Part shown: one piece after another, positions 52,830 to 61,340 of the stretch
Layout: each line of letters starts with the position of its first letter
Position numbering within the stretch: position 1 is the stretch's first letter
Assembly: GCA_963719285.1 (NCBI GenBank)
Contig: CAVRBO010000003.1
Location: 310,001 to 374,000 of the forward strand
Direction of reading: 5' to 3'
DNA from: C-114 sp963719285
Lineage (GTDB): Bacteria > Chloroflexota > Limnocylindria > Limnocylindrales > CSP1-4
Length of the DNA: 64,000 nucleotides
The notes under the pieces: model-generated
The model's database searches: none
Told to the model about the DNA's origin: nothing
The model's input: the letters and a program-made list of their open reading frames with translations, nothing else
Made by a program: the position numbers and the translations under genes

Positions 52830-52938
52830 GCGGTCGATTCTGACACAGCCCGCTGCACGTCGACTCCCTCCCTGTCAGGCAGGTCCGGCGGTGCGCGGCG
52901 CGAGTGCCCCGCCTCGCCCGGGGGTCCCGAAAAAGGAG

Positions 52939-52973
52939 GACGGGGAGCGCCTGCCCAATCGGCGCTCCCCGTC
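52939..52973. repeat. Perfect 13-bp hairpin in a divergent promoter region
   Basis: GACGGGGAGCGCC and GGCGCTCCCCGTC pair without mismatch around a 9-nt loop. There is no U-tract on either side and both neighbouring genes point away from it, so a terminator role is unlikely. It may be an untranslated-leader structure, a small RNA or a protein-binding site. Confidence 0.6.
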
Positions 52974-53086
52974 GGAGGGAGGGAGGATGGAACGTTGGAG
53001 GATGTTCCGCAGCGAACAGTAGGGACCCCACGTTCAGCCTCAACGGGGCAAGCGATTAAGAAAGGGATACGGAGCACGCGATCGTG

Positions 53087-54403
53087 ATGCCGGGTCGCCT
53101 GTGCGACCATCCGACCGTGCGATCCTGCCGCGGGCCAGCGAGCCGCCCGATCCTCCTGGTCGTCGCGACCGTGCTCGCCCTCCTTGCGACAGCCTGTGGG
53201 TCGACCGCCCCCACCCCGGCGAGCCTGCCGCCCACGCCGGCCGTCCACTCCCCGGCGCCGAGCGCGACGCCCGAGGACCCCGCCGCGGTCTACGCCCGCA
53301 TCGAGCTCCAGGTCCAGCAGCTGCGCGGGCTCAAAGCCAAGACCACGGTCGATCCGGTCATCCTCGACCAGACGGCGCTCGACGACGCGCTCCGGGCCCA
53401 GTTCGACAAGGACAATCCGGTCGCGCTCGTCGAGGCGACGCAGCGGGTAGACCGGGCGCTCGGCCTCATCCCGGCCGACGCGTCGCTGCGCGATCTCGAG
53501 CTGGAGCTCCTGTCGGGCCAGGTCGCCGGCTTCTACGATCCCGAGACCAAGCGCATGTCGGTCAAGTCCGTGAGCGGCGCCATCGGGGTCGCCCAGCAGC
53601 TGACGTTCGCTCACGAGTTCGACCACGCCCTCCAGGACCAGGCGTTCGACCTGTCCAAGCTGGACATCGACGCCGCGGACCAGGGCGACCGGTCCCTGGC
53701 CCGACTGGCGCTGGTCGAGGGCGACGCGACGGTCCTGATGAGCGACTGGGCCCAGACCGCCCTGACCCCCGTCCAGCTTCTCGAGTACCTGGCGCAGTCG
53801 GATCTCACCGGGCAGCAGGCGCTGCTCGCGAGGATGCCCGCGGCCCTGCGCGCCCAGCTTCTCTTCCCGTACACGACCGGCCTCACGTTCGTCCAGGGTC
53901 TCGAGAACAAGGGCGGCTGGGACGCGGTGAACCAGGCGTTCGCCGCGCCTCCGGACTCGACCGAGCAGGTCCTCCACCCCGAGAAGTACGCCGCCCACGA
54001 GCCGCCGGTCGCGATCCAGCTGCCGGCCGATCTCGCGGCCAGGCTCGGTGACGGCTGGACGGTCGACTTCCAGGACACGTTCGGGGAGTTCGGCCTGCGG
54101 ACGTGGCTCCAGTCGGTCGGTGGACTCGCCGCCGATGACGCGATCGCGGCGGCCGACGGATGGGGCGGCGATCGGACCGTGCTCGTCTCCCACGGCGACG
54201 CGTTCGCGATCGCCCTCCAGACGGTCTGGGACACCCCGGCCGACGCGGCCGCCTTCGCCGCGGCCGCGCAGACGACGCGAAGCATCCTCGCCGGATCGAG
54301 CGCCCTCATCGATCCGGGGACGACGAACAAGGTGACGGTCTTCGTGGGCTCCGACGACGCGGCCATCCGGCGCCTGGCGGGAGCACTCGGCCTCGCCGGC
54401 TAG
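53087..54403 (+). CDS. Lipoprotein metallopeptidase-like protein (HEFDH)
   Basis: 438 residues from ATG 53087 (GTG 53084 adjacent). A signal peptide (ILLVVATVLALLATAC) ends in a lipobox with the modified Cys in LATACGS, followed by a Pro/Ser/Thr spacer. The zinc-protease-like motif is LTFAHEFDHALQDQAFD (HExxH), with ARLALVEGDATVLMSDW supplying a likely downstream Glu ligand. This pattern occurs in bacterial surface proteins of unknown substrate. It would sit on the outer side of the membrane. Confidence 0.7.
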   Translation: MPGRLCDHPTVRSCRGPASRPILLVVATVLALLATACGSTAPTPASLPPTPAVHSPAPSATPEDPAAVYARIELQVQQLRGLKAKTTVDPVILDQTALDDALRAQFDKDNPVALVEATQRVDRALGLIPADASLRDLELELLSGQVAGFYDPETKRMSVKSVSGAIGVAQQLTFAHEFDHALQDQAFDLSKLDIDAADQGDRSLARLALVEGDATVLMSDWAQTALTPVQLLEYLAQSDLTGQQALLARMPAALRAQLLFPYTTGLTFVQGLENKGGWDAVNQAFAAPPDSTEQVLHPEKYAAHEPPVAIQLPADLAARLGDGWTVDFQDTFGEFGLRTWLQSVGGLAADDAIAAADGWGGDRTVLVSHGDAFAIALQTVWDTPADAAAFAAAAQTTRSILAGSSALIDPGTTNKVTVFVGSDDAAIRRLAGALGLAG

Positions 54404-54427
54404 GCGACCGGACGGCCCCGGACCGGC

Positions 54428-56155
54428 CTACATCTGGTCCGGCGCGGAGATCCCGAGGAGGCCCAGGGTGTTGGCGAGCGTGATCCTGGTCGCCTCGGCG
54501 AGGGCGAGTCGCGTTCCGGACCGCTCGGGCTCGGCCGGGTCGACGACGCGGGCGTCCCGGTAGAAGGCGTGGAACGCAGTCGCCAGCTCGGTCGCGTAGG
54601 CCGTGACGCCGTGCGTCTCCTGGGCCGCGGCGGCGTCCTCCACCACCTCCGGGAACCGGACGACCACGCGCGCAAGGGCGGCCTCCGGCGCGCCGACGAG
54701 CGCGCCCACGACGCCGGCCGCCGGGGCGAGGTCGTTCGCCGCGGCCTTGCGCAGGATCGAGGCGATCCGGGCATGGGCGTACTGGACGTAGTAGACCGGG
54801 TTGTCGGCCGACTGCTTCTTGGCCAGCTCGATGTCCAGATCGATACCGGTCGTGTGGGCCCGCGCCCCGAAGAACCAGCGGGCGGCGTCGACGCCGATCT
54901 CGGCCAGGAGCTCGTCGAGCGAGATGAACTCGCCGGCCCGCTTCGACATCGAGATCTCGACGCCGTCGCGCACGAAGCGCACCCAGGCGATGAGGATCAT
55001 CTCCACGGCGGCCTTGTCGTAGCCCATCGCCTCGGCAGCGTTGCGGACCCTGGCGACCGTGCCGTGGTGGTCGGCGCCCCAGACGTAGATGAGGTGGTCG
55101 AAGCCACGGCTGAACTTCTCGGTGACGTAGCCGATGTCGGCGGCGAAGTACGTCGGCCGGCCATCGGCTCGGATGACGACCCGGTCCTTGTCGTCGCCGA
55201 ACGTCGTCGAGCGGAACCAAAGCGCGCCATCGAGCTCATAGACATGGCCGCCGGCCCGCAACCGGTCCACGGCCCGCTCGACCCAGCCCTCGGAGTGGAG
55301 CGAGCCCTCGGTCTTCCAGAGGTCGAACTGGACGCCGAGCCGGGCCAGGGACGCCTCGATGCCGGCCCGGACCCGCTCCGACGCCCAGCGACCGACCTCC
55401 TCGGCCGGGTCGGGCGACGCCTCGGCGGCGGCGAGCACCTCCGGCGGGATCTCGCGGGCGAGGTCGCGGACGTACTCGCCGTGGTAGCCGTCCTCGGGGA
55501 TCTCTCCACCGGTCCGGATGGCCAGCACGGACGCACCGAGGTTCGTGACCTGCGTCCCGAAGTCGTTGAAGTAGTACTCGCGGCTCACCTGCTGGCCGGC
55601 CGCCTCGAGCACCCGGCAGAGCAGGTCGCCGACGAAGGCGCCGCGGGCGTTGCCGACCGTCAGCGGCCCCGTCGGGTTCGCGGACACGAACTCGACGTTC
55701 ACCCTGCGTGGCGCCACGGGCGCGACGCGGCCCCAAAGCCCGGGCGCGTGGAGGATCGCGCCGACGGTCCGCTCGAGAGCGGCATCGGCGAGGCGAAGGT
55801 TGACGAAACCGGGAGGCGCGGCATGGGCCTCCCCGACCGGGCTGGCGGTGGCACGATCGGCCGCCTCGCGGGCGAGCTCCACTTCCAGCGCCTGGGCGAT
55901 CGCGAGCGGTGCCATCCGGTAGGGCCGGGCGAGCTTGAGCGCGAGGTTCGTGGCGAGATCGCCGTGCTCGGGGTTCGCCGGGCGCTCGATCTCGATCTTG
56001 GGCGCCTCGACCTCCGCCTGCAGGGCCGGCAGTGCGCCCGATGCGATCGCCCGCGCCCAGGCCCGGCCCACGGCAGCCCGTACCTGTTCGCGCACGGGGA
56101 CGACCGGTCCGTCGGGGGCCGGGGCGGCGGGAGCGACGTCGGCATGTCCGGTCAC
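54428..56155 (-). CDS. argS: Arginyl-tRNA synthetase, HIGH motif replaced
   Basis: 575 residues, normal length. N-terminal Add1 domain, class I catalytic core and C-terminal DALR anticodon domain are all present: VNVEFVSANPTGPLTVGNAR, EYYFNDFGTQVTNLG, YVWGADHHGTVARV, EISMSKRAGEFI and NPVYYVQYAHARI. In the signature usually written PTGPLHVGHAR both histidines are changed (Thr166, Asn169). KMSKS appears as SMSKR. The rest is so well conserved that an active enzyme is expected. It is convergent with the lipoprotein gene. Confidence 0.92.
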   Translation of the reverse strand: MTGHADVAPAAPAPDGPVVPVREQVRAAVGRAWARAIASGALPALQAEVEAPKIEIERPANPEHGDLATNLALKLARPYRMAPLAIAQALEVELAREAADRATASPVGEAHAAPPGFVNLRLADAALERTVGAILHAPGLWGRVAPVAPRRVNVEFVSANPTGPLTVGNARGAFVGDLLCRVLEAAGQQVSREYYFNDFGTQVTNLGASVLAIRTGGEIPEDGYHGEYVRDLAREIPPEVLAAAEASPDPAEEVGRWASERVRAGIEASLARLGVQFDLWKTEGSLHSEGWVERAVDRLRAGGHVYELDGALWFRSTTFGDDKDRVVIRADGRPTYFAADIGYVTEKFSRGFDHLIYVWGADHHGTVARVRNAAEAMGYDKAAVEMILIAWVRFVRDGVEISMSKRAGEFISLDELLAEIGVDAARWFFGARAHTTGIDLDIELAKKQSADNPVYYVQYAHARIASILRKAAANDLAPAAGVVGALVGAPEAALARVVVRFPEVVEDAAAAQETHGVTAYATELATAFHAFYRDARVVDPAEPERSGTRLALAEATRITLANTLGLLGISAPDQM

Positions 56156-56183
56156 GGGGCGCCCATGGTAGCCCGGTGCGCGG

Positions 56184-57515
56184 TCAGGGGAGATGGCGGA
56201 ACGGGAAGTACGCCGCGAACCCGACGAGGTAGAGCGTCACGAACCCCACGGTCACGAACCGCGGCAGGCTGGACCGCCGGAGCAGGATCGCGATCGCGAC
56301 GGCGACCGCCGGCACGACCGGCAGGAAGTAGTAGATGTAGGTGATCCGCTGGGCGACGATCGCGAGGAACACATACGGCAGGTAGTTCGCGGCCGCCCAG
56401 ACCACCGCCCAGCGGGCGAGGAGGCTGCCCGTCCGCCAGGCCGACCAGAACGTGAACAGCATCGCCACCGGAAGAGCGCCGATGAGGACCGGGTTCATCG
56501 CTCCCCGGAAGTCCACGCTCGGGATGATCGCCACGACCTGGTCGCCGACCTTGACCGTCGTCGCGACCCGCAGGTACCCCATCTGGCAATCGTTGGTCAG
56601 CCACTGCCAGGGTGTGCTCTCGTTGGTGACGCACACGGTCGGCAGCCCATGCGCCCAGTGGAGGTTCGCCCCGTACTCGAGCATGTGCCGGATGTGGTCG
56701 AACGGATTGGCATACGTCGTGAACCGCGCGTCGAGCAGCCCCAGCCCGACGACGAAGACGACGACCGTCGTCCCCAGGAGCACAGCGGTCGGCCGGAAGT
56801 CCGAGAGCCGGACCCGTCGTTCCCGCCGCCACCGCTCTAGCAGGGCGAGGCCGACGAGGAGCAGGATGGCCAGCAGCCCGTACAGCGCGGTGAGCTTCAC
56901 GAGCATCCCGATCGCGAGACAGATCCCGGCCAGGAACCAGCGCTCGCGGAGGGCGCACCAGGCGCCGAGCAGGATCATCGCCAGCACCGGCATGTCGAGC
57001 GTCGCGATCCGGCCGTGGACGAAAGCGAGGTTGTCGAACGCGAACAGCCCGACCGCGAAGATCGCGAGCCAGATCGTCTCGCCGGCGGCCCGGACGATGA
57101 GGAACAAGGCCCCCAGGGCGACCATCCCGAAGATCAGGCTGGGCAGCCGATAGCCGAGGCCGTTGTCCCCGAAGATCGCCATCGAGAGGGCGATGAGAGC
57201 CTTGCCGAGCGGCGGGTGCTCCACGTTCGGATCGAGCCCGAACGGCGCGCCGGAGTAATGATCGCCGGCGGGGACGGCGATCCCGAGCATGATCCGCGCT
57301 GCGTTGACGTAGTACGCCTCGTCGAAGATCAGGCTCCCGTTGGGGAGCGACAACCAGGCCGCGCGGACCACGAAGGCCGCGATGAGGACGATGGGCAGGA
57401 CGCGCCATGGGTCGTGGAGCCCGTCCCGCCCGCGTTCGACGATGTCGCGGGCGAGGGCGCCGACGCGTCCGCTGTCGCCGACGGGTGCGTCCGCGGGGTC
57501 AGGCTCGCCGACCAT
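56184..57515 (-). CDS. GT39/PMT-type dolichyl-phosphate-mannose protein mannosyltransferase
   Basis: 443 residues with about eleven helices. Loop 1 has SLIFDEAYYVNAARIMLG (catalytic Asp-Glu) and DPNVEHPPLGKALIALSMAI, both PMT signatures; FAFDNLAFVHGRIATLDMPV follows. PMT enzymes move mannose from polyprenyl-phosphate-mannose to Ser/Thr of exported proteins. The secreted Thr- and Ser-rich proteins in this window (57916, 14405, 63420) are plausible acceptors. It starts at GTG or ATG near 57515 and is 29 bases upstream of argS. Confidence 0.85.
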   Translation of the reverse strand: MVGEPDPADAPVGDSGRVGALARDIVERGRDGLHDPWRVLPIVLIAAFVVRAAWLSLPNGSLIFDEAYYVNAARIMLGIAVPAGDHYSGAPFGLDPNVEHPPLGKALIALSMAIFGDNGLGYRLPSLIFGMVALGALFLIVRAAGETIWLAIFAVGLFAFDNLAFVHGRIATLDMPVLAMILLGAWCALRERWFLAGICLAIGMLVKLTALYGLLAILLLVGLALLERWRRERRVRLSDFRPTAVLLGTTVVVFVVGLGLLDARFTTYANPFDHIRHMLEYGANLHWAHGLPTVCVTNESTPWQWLTNDCQMGYLRVATTVKVGDQVVAIIPSVDFRGAMNPVLIGALPVAMLFTFWSAWRTGSLLARWAVVWAAANYLPYVFLAIVAQRITYIYYFLPVVPAVAVAIAILLRRSSLPRFVTVGFVTLYLVGFAAYFPFRHLP

Positions 57516-57521
57516 CGGTCA

Positions 57522-57615
57522 GGGCTCCCGAGCGAACGCGCCGGGGTGGCCCGGCGCAGGCCGGTCGGCACGCCGACCGGGCTCCCGAGCGAACGCGCCG
57601 GGGTGGCCCGGCGCA
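57522..57615. repeat. Two 37-bp direct repeats with internal hairpins
   Basis: Copies at 57522-57558 and 57579-57615 are identical. Each contains GCGCCGGG-gtgg-CCCGGCGC, an 8-bp stem with a 4-nt loop. The 20-nt spacer GGCCGGTCGGCACGCCGACC is itself nearly palindromic, so three hairpins stand in a row, like a REP/BIME cluster. Confidence 0.75.
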
Positions 57616-57832
57616 TGGGCGAACGGCATCGAGCGACATCTCCACGATTCCGGGGGCCGGACCCGGACAGCGTACCGGACGACGCGGGCCCGGATCGGAG
57701 CCTCCGTGGGACCTTCGGCGGCGCCCTCGGGGCGTCCGGGCACCAGAAACAGGACCTGCCCAGTGGGGTCAGGGGCTATCTGTGGGGGTCAGGTGCACAG
57801 GTGGTGAGTACGAAGGTCCTAGACGCCGCCCG

Positions 57833-57838
57833 TACAAT
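57833..57838 (+). promoter_or_regulatory. -10 box of the Thr-rich surface protein
   Basis: TACAAT, identical to the fchA -10 box, would start transcription near 57845. The -35 region is weak. Confidence 0.45.
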
Positions 57839-57915
57839 CCGTCATCCTAACGGCACCGAGAGTGGACTTCACTCAAGGGAATGCATTCATCAAGCCCACT
57901 CGGGGACAGAGGGAC

Positions 57916-58416
57916 ATGACAGACAAGAACACAGGCGAACACCACTCCAGGACCTCGACGATCCGTCGTCTTGGCTGGCTCGGGGCGGTCATGCTGCTCG
58001 GTGCGGCACTGCTCATCCCCGGCGCGACAGTCGCCGCGCACAGCGGCCCGCAGTGCGGTTGCTCGACCACTCAGACCACCAGCACGACCGACACGACCGA
58101 GACGACCACGACGACCGACACGACCGACGTCACGACGTCGACCTTGACGACCGAGACCACGGAAACCTCGGACGTGTCCGAGACGACCGAGACGAAGCAG
58201 ACCGAGACCACGACCGAGAAGACCTCCACGTCCGACACCGGTGGCGTCGGTGGTGAGACCGGTACGCCGGACGTCACCCCGCCGTCGACGAGCACCCTTC
58301 CGGGCTCGTCCGGATCGAGCGACGGCTGGCGAGTCATCCTGCTCGTCCTTGCCGGCATCGCGGTCCTGAGCCTGATCCTTCTCCCGGGCGATCGAAAGAA
58401 GAGCAAGCAGCGCTGA
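57916..58416 (+). CDS. Thr-rich exported protein with C-terminal anchor
   Basis: 166 residues from ATG 57916 (GTG 57862 in frame upstream). A signal peptide (LGAVMLLGAALLIPGATVAA) is followed by HSGPQCGCSTT and about 70 residues made mostly of Thr, Glu, Ser and Asp (TTDTTETTTT-type repeats). A C-terminal helix (WRVILLVLAGIAVLSLILLP) and basic tail (GDRKKSKQR) anchor it, as in sortase-like surface proteins, although no LPxTG is present. The dense Thr run next to a divergent PMT gene suggests an O-mannosylated stalk. A strong terminator follows. Confidence 0.65.
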   Translation: MTDKNTGEHHSRTSTIRRLGWLGAVMLLGAALLIPGATVAAHSGPQCGCSTTQTTSTTDTTETTTTTDTTDVTTSTLTTETTETSDVSETTETKQTETTTEKTSTSDTGGVGGETGTPDVTPPSTSTLPGSSGSSDGWRVILLVLAGIAVLSLILLPGDRKKSKQR

Positions 58417-58441
58417 TCGCGCTGTCCCCACCCTGAGCGAC

Positions 58442-58473
58442 AAGAGACCCGGGCCGCACGGCCCGGGTCTCTT
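58442..58473. terminator. Bidirectional intrinsic terminator
   Basis: AAGAGACCCGGGCC and GGCCCGGGTCTCTT form a perfect 14-bp stem with a 4-nt loop, between the convergent Thr-rich protein gene and MBL gene. It can serve both. Confidence 0.85.
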
Positions 58474-58499
58474 CACGTCCGCCCTGCCGCAGGCCGCGC

Positions 58500-59267
58500 T
58501 CAGATGTCGAAGCGGTCGCCCGGCTCGACGATCGCGACGGGCACCGTGACCAGGGCCATCGCCGCGGCGATCGCGCGCGGCCGGTCTCGGCCCATGAGCA
58601 CGTGGGTGAGCAGGACCCGCCCCACGCCGGTGTCCGCCGCCAGCCGGGCGACGTCCATGGCGTTGAGGTGGTTCGAGCCCGGTTCGACCGGGTCGGCCCC
58701 GTAGGTGGCCTCGGCCAGGAGCGTGTCGCCGGGCCGGATGAGCGGCCGGAGGTCGTCCGCCGCTCCGCAGTCGCCCGAGTAGACGAGCCCCGAGCCGCGT
58801 CCGACCGACACCCGGAAGGCGTAGCTGTCGGTGGTGTGCCGGACGCGGATCGCCTCGAGCGATAGCCCTCCGACGCCGCGGATCCCGGGCTGGAGGTCCG
58901 CCACGTCCAGGGCGGCGGACGTGAACCCGGGCTGCTCGTGCAGGCCGTCGAGGCGATGGGCGAGCCCGGCCGGGCCGATGACCGCGACCCGCCGCGGTGG
59001 GTCGAACTCGTAGCGCAGGTAGTGCCGGAGCGGGACGAGGTCGACGAAGTGGTCAGGATGGAGGTGCGATATCGCGACCGCGCTGAGCGTGCTCGGCTCG
59101 ATGAGCGCGGCGAGGTTCGTGAACGCGCCCTGGCCGAGGTCGAGCAGCAGCACGTCCGTTCCGTGGCGGACGAGATATGCCGCGCCGACGGCGCCCGGCC
59201 GGTCCGTGTAGGCGGGACCGGCGCCCACGACATCGAGCTCGAGGCCGGCGTCGCCCGATGGCGTCAC
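58500..59267 (-). CDS. MBL-fold hydrolase (RNase Z/ElaC-like superfamily)
   Basis: 255 residues from GTG 59267. LDVVGAGPAYTDRPGAVGAA opens a metallo-beta-lactamase fold with the full metal motif ISHLHPDHFVDLVPLR, then GLVYSGDCGAADDLR and LLTHVLMGRDRPRA. It is smaller than true RNase Z and lacks its exosite arm, so a general phosphodiesterase or arylsulfatase-like hydrolase is as likely. It is last in the five-gene operon and overlaps the PHP gene by 4 bases. Confidence 0.75.
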   Translation of the reverse strand: MTPSGDAGLELDVVGAGPAYTDRPGAVGAAYLVRHGTDVLLLDLGQGAFTNLAALIEPSTLSAVAISHLHPDHFVDLVPLRHYLRYEFDPPRRVAVIGPAGLAHRLDGLHEQPGFTSAALDVADLQPGIRGVGGLSLEAIRVRHTTDSYAFRVSVGRGSGLVYSGDCGAADDLRPLIRPGDTLLAEATYGADPVEPGSNHLNAMDVARLAADTGVGRVLLTHVLMGRDRPRAIAAAMALVTVPVAIVEPGDRFDI

Positions 59268-60118
59268 GACCCGAGCCTCCGCGGCATGCCGATCGCCACG
59301 CGCGGCCCGCCGCGACGGAAGGTGAGCTCCTCGAACTCGGCCCTGGCGAGGATCCGGTACCCCTCCTCGAGGCCGAAGCCGAATGCATCGGACCGGTGGG
59401 CATCCGAACCGATCGTCACCCGCCGGCCACCCATCGCCCGGTAGCGCTCGACGGTGCCGGCCGTGGGATAGGTCTCCCGGACGGCGTGGCGCAGGCCGCT
59501 GGTGTTCATCTCGAGGGACGTGCCGCTCTCGACGAGCGCCCGAAGGGCGTCCTCGCTCAGCTCAGGGCGGTCCGCCAGGGCGGCCGGGGCGACGTCCGGG
59601 TAGAGGTAGCGCTTCACGACGTCGAAGTGACCGATCGTGTCGAACAGCCCCGATCGGGCGGCCGCGGCGACCTGCTCGAAGTACGGCGCCACGATCTGGT
59701 CGATGGGCCGGCCGCGGACCCACGCCGCCACCTCCGATGGGGCGTACGGCGAGCCAGGCCAGTCGTGCACGGACCCGATCGTGAAATCGTAGCGATGCCT
59801 GGCCAGGTGATCGCGCAGGTCCGCCTCCCAGCTCGTGTTGAACGTGAGCTCCGCTCCGAACCGGATCGTCACACCCCGGTCCGCCCACCGCTCCGCCGCG
59901 TCGCGGACGCTCCGCTCACGATCGTCGAAGGTGGTGTACTCGTAGGCAGGGTCGCGCGGGTCGAAGTCCACGTGGTCGGTGATCGCGAGCTCGGCGACGC
60001 CCCGTTCCACGGCCAGCGCCGCGTAGACGTCGATGGGGACGGCGCTGTCGGGCGAGCGGTCGGTGTGGAGGTGGCTGTCGAGGGGCAGCCCGCCGCCCTC
60101 GCCGACCGGTTCCGTCAC
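59264..60118 (-). CDS. PHP-domain phosphatase, HisK/histidinol-phosphatase-like
   Basis: 284 residues from GTG 60118. Metal-site motifs in order: DSHLHTDRSPDS, ELAITDHVDFDPRDP, FGAELTFNTSWEADL, TIGSVHDWPG, IGHFDVVKRY, EMNTSGLRH and IGSDAHRSDAFGFG. This set matches HisK-type histidinol phosphatases. No other histidine-biosynthesis gene is nearby, so a different phosphoester is possible. It overlaps its neighbours by 4 bases on both sides. Confidence 0.8.
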   Translation of the reverse strand: MTEPVGEGGGLPLDSHLHTDRSPDSAVPIDVYAALAVERGVAELAITDHVDFDPRDPAYEYTTFDDRERSVRDAAERWADRGVTIRFGAELTFNTSWEADLRDHLARHRYDFTIGSVHDWPGSPYAPSEVAAWVRGRPIDQIVAPYFEQVAAAARSGLFDTIGHFDVVKRYLYPDVAPAALADRPELSEDALRALVESGTSLEMNTSGLRHAVRETYPTAGTVERYRAMGGRRVTIGSDAHRSDAFGFGLEEGYRILARAEFEELTFRRGGPRVAIGMPRRLGS

Positions 60119-61338
60119 CCGGCGACGAGCCCGAGCTCGTGGCCCACCCGGCCGAACGCCGCGAGCGCCGTGTCCAGCATCTCGTCGGTGTGCGCGGCGG
60201 TGACGATCGTCCGGATCCGCGCCTTGTCGAGCGCGACGGTCGGGAACACGACCGGCTGGGCGAAGACCCCTTCCTCGAGGAGGCGGTCGCTGAACCTGCC
60301 GGCGGTGGCGGAGTCGCCCATCATCACCGGCGTGATCGGGGTCTCGCTCGCACCCGTGTCGAAGCCGAGCCGGCCCAGCTCGGCCTTGAACCGGCGCGTG
60401 TTCGCCCAGAGGCGCTCGATGAGTTCGGGCTCGTCCTCGAAGACCCGGATCGCCTCCCGGCACGCGGCGGCGACCGCGGGCGGGTGCGACGTCGAGAAGA
60501 GGAACGGCCGGGCGCGCTGGATGAGCATGTCGCGCAGCGCCTGCGAGCCCGCGACGTAGCCACCGAGGACCCCGACGGCCTTGCTGAGCGTGCCCACCTG
60601 TATGGCGACGCGCCCGTGGAGCCCGAAATGGTCCACGGTCCCGCGGCCGTTGCGGCCCAGGACGCCCGACGCATGGGCGTCGTCGACGAACACGGCCGCC
60701 TCGAACTCCTCGGCCGCCTCGACGATCCCCGGCAACGGGGCGATGTCGCCGTCCATGCTGAACACACCGTCCGTGACGACGAGGATGAGGCGGTGGGGTA
60801 CGCCGCCCAGGCCGCCCTGGGCCCGCGCCTCGGCGAGGATCGCCCGCAGCGCGTCCACGTCCTTGTGCGGGTAGACCTTCCGGGGCGCCTTGGACAGGCG
60901 CATCCCGTCGATGATCGATGCGTGGTTGAGGGCGTCGGAGACGATCAGGTCCTGCTCGCCGGTGATCGTCGGGATGACCCCGGTGTTCGCGGTGAAGCCG
61001 GACTGGAACGTGAGCACCGCCTCGGTGCCCTTGAATGCCGCGAGGGCGGCCTCCAGGTCTTCGTGGAGGGTAAGCGTGCCGGCGATCGTCCGGACCGCGC
61101 CGCTGCCCACCCCGAAGTCGCGGACCGCGGCGAGGGCCGCTTCGCGCAACCGGGGGTGATGGGTCAGGCCGAGGTAGTCGTTCGAGGCGAGGCTGATGCA
61201 GCGCCGCCCGTCGACGCTGACGATCGGGCCCTGGGCGGAGCTGAGGACGCGGAGCGGCCGATAGAGGTGTTGCCGGCGCAGCTCGTCCAGCTCGTCGGCG
61301 AGGAACGCGAGCGGGTCCCGGTGGGTCGAGGTGGCCAT
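60115..61338 (-). CDS. kbl: Glycine C-acetyltransferase (2-amino-3-ketobutyrate CoA ligase)
   Basis: 407 residues; alpha-oxoamine synthase family, PLP-dependent. SLASNDYLGLTHHPRLREAA, GTEAVLTFQSGFTANTGV, DALNHASIIDGMRLSK, VFVDDAHASGVLGRNGRG and the PLP lysine in QVGTLSKAVGVLGGYVAGS are present. BioF is the close alternative, but the directly upstream tdh gene favours Kbl: threonine to 2-amino-3-ketobutyrate to glycine plus acetyl-CoA. Confidence 0.88.
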   Translation of the reverse strand: MATSTHRDPLAFLADELDELRRQHLYRPLRVLSSAQGPIVSVDGRRCISLASNDYLGLTHHPRLREAALAAVRDFGVGSGAVRTIAGTLTLHEDLEAALAAFKGTEAVLTFQSGFTANTGVIPTITGEQDLIVSDALNHASIIDGMRLSKAPRKVYPHKDVDALRAILAEARAQGGLGGVPHRLILVVTDGVFSMDGDIAPLPGIVEAAEEFEAAVFVDDAHASGVLGRNGRGTVDHFGLHGRVAIQVGTLSKAVGVLGGYVAGSQALRDMLIQRARPFLFSTSHPPAVAAACREAIRVFEDEPELIERLWANTRRFKAELGRLGFDTGASETPITPVMMGDSATAGRFSDRLLEEGVFAQPVVFPTVALDKARIRTIVTAAHTDEMLDTALAAFGRVGHELGLVAG

Positions 61339-61340
61339 CG

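Larger units (their letters stand above)
57516..57861. other. Gene-free stretch with hairpin-bearing direct repeats
   Basis: 346 bases between the divergent PMT and surface-protein genes. The left third is a two-copy 37-bp repeat; the right end holds TACAAT at 57833-57838, a likely -10 box for the surface protein. The middle shows GGGGTCAGG twice (near 57764 and 57786) and nothing else I can identify. Confidence 0.6.

Noticed and set aside
52939..52973. Rho-independent terminator
   Set aside because: No U-tract on either strand, and both neighbours are transcribed away from it.
57522..57615. CRISPR array
   Set aside because: Only two copies, a palindromic 20-nt spacer and no cas genes; a REP-like element fits better.
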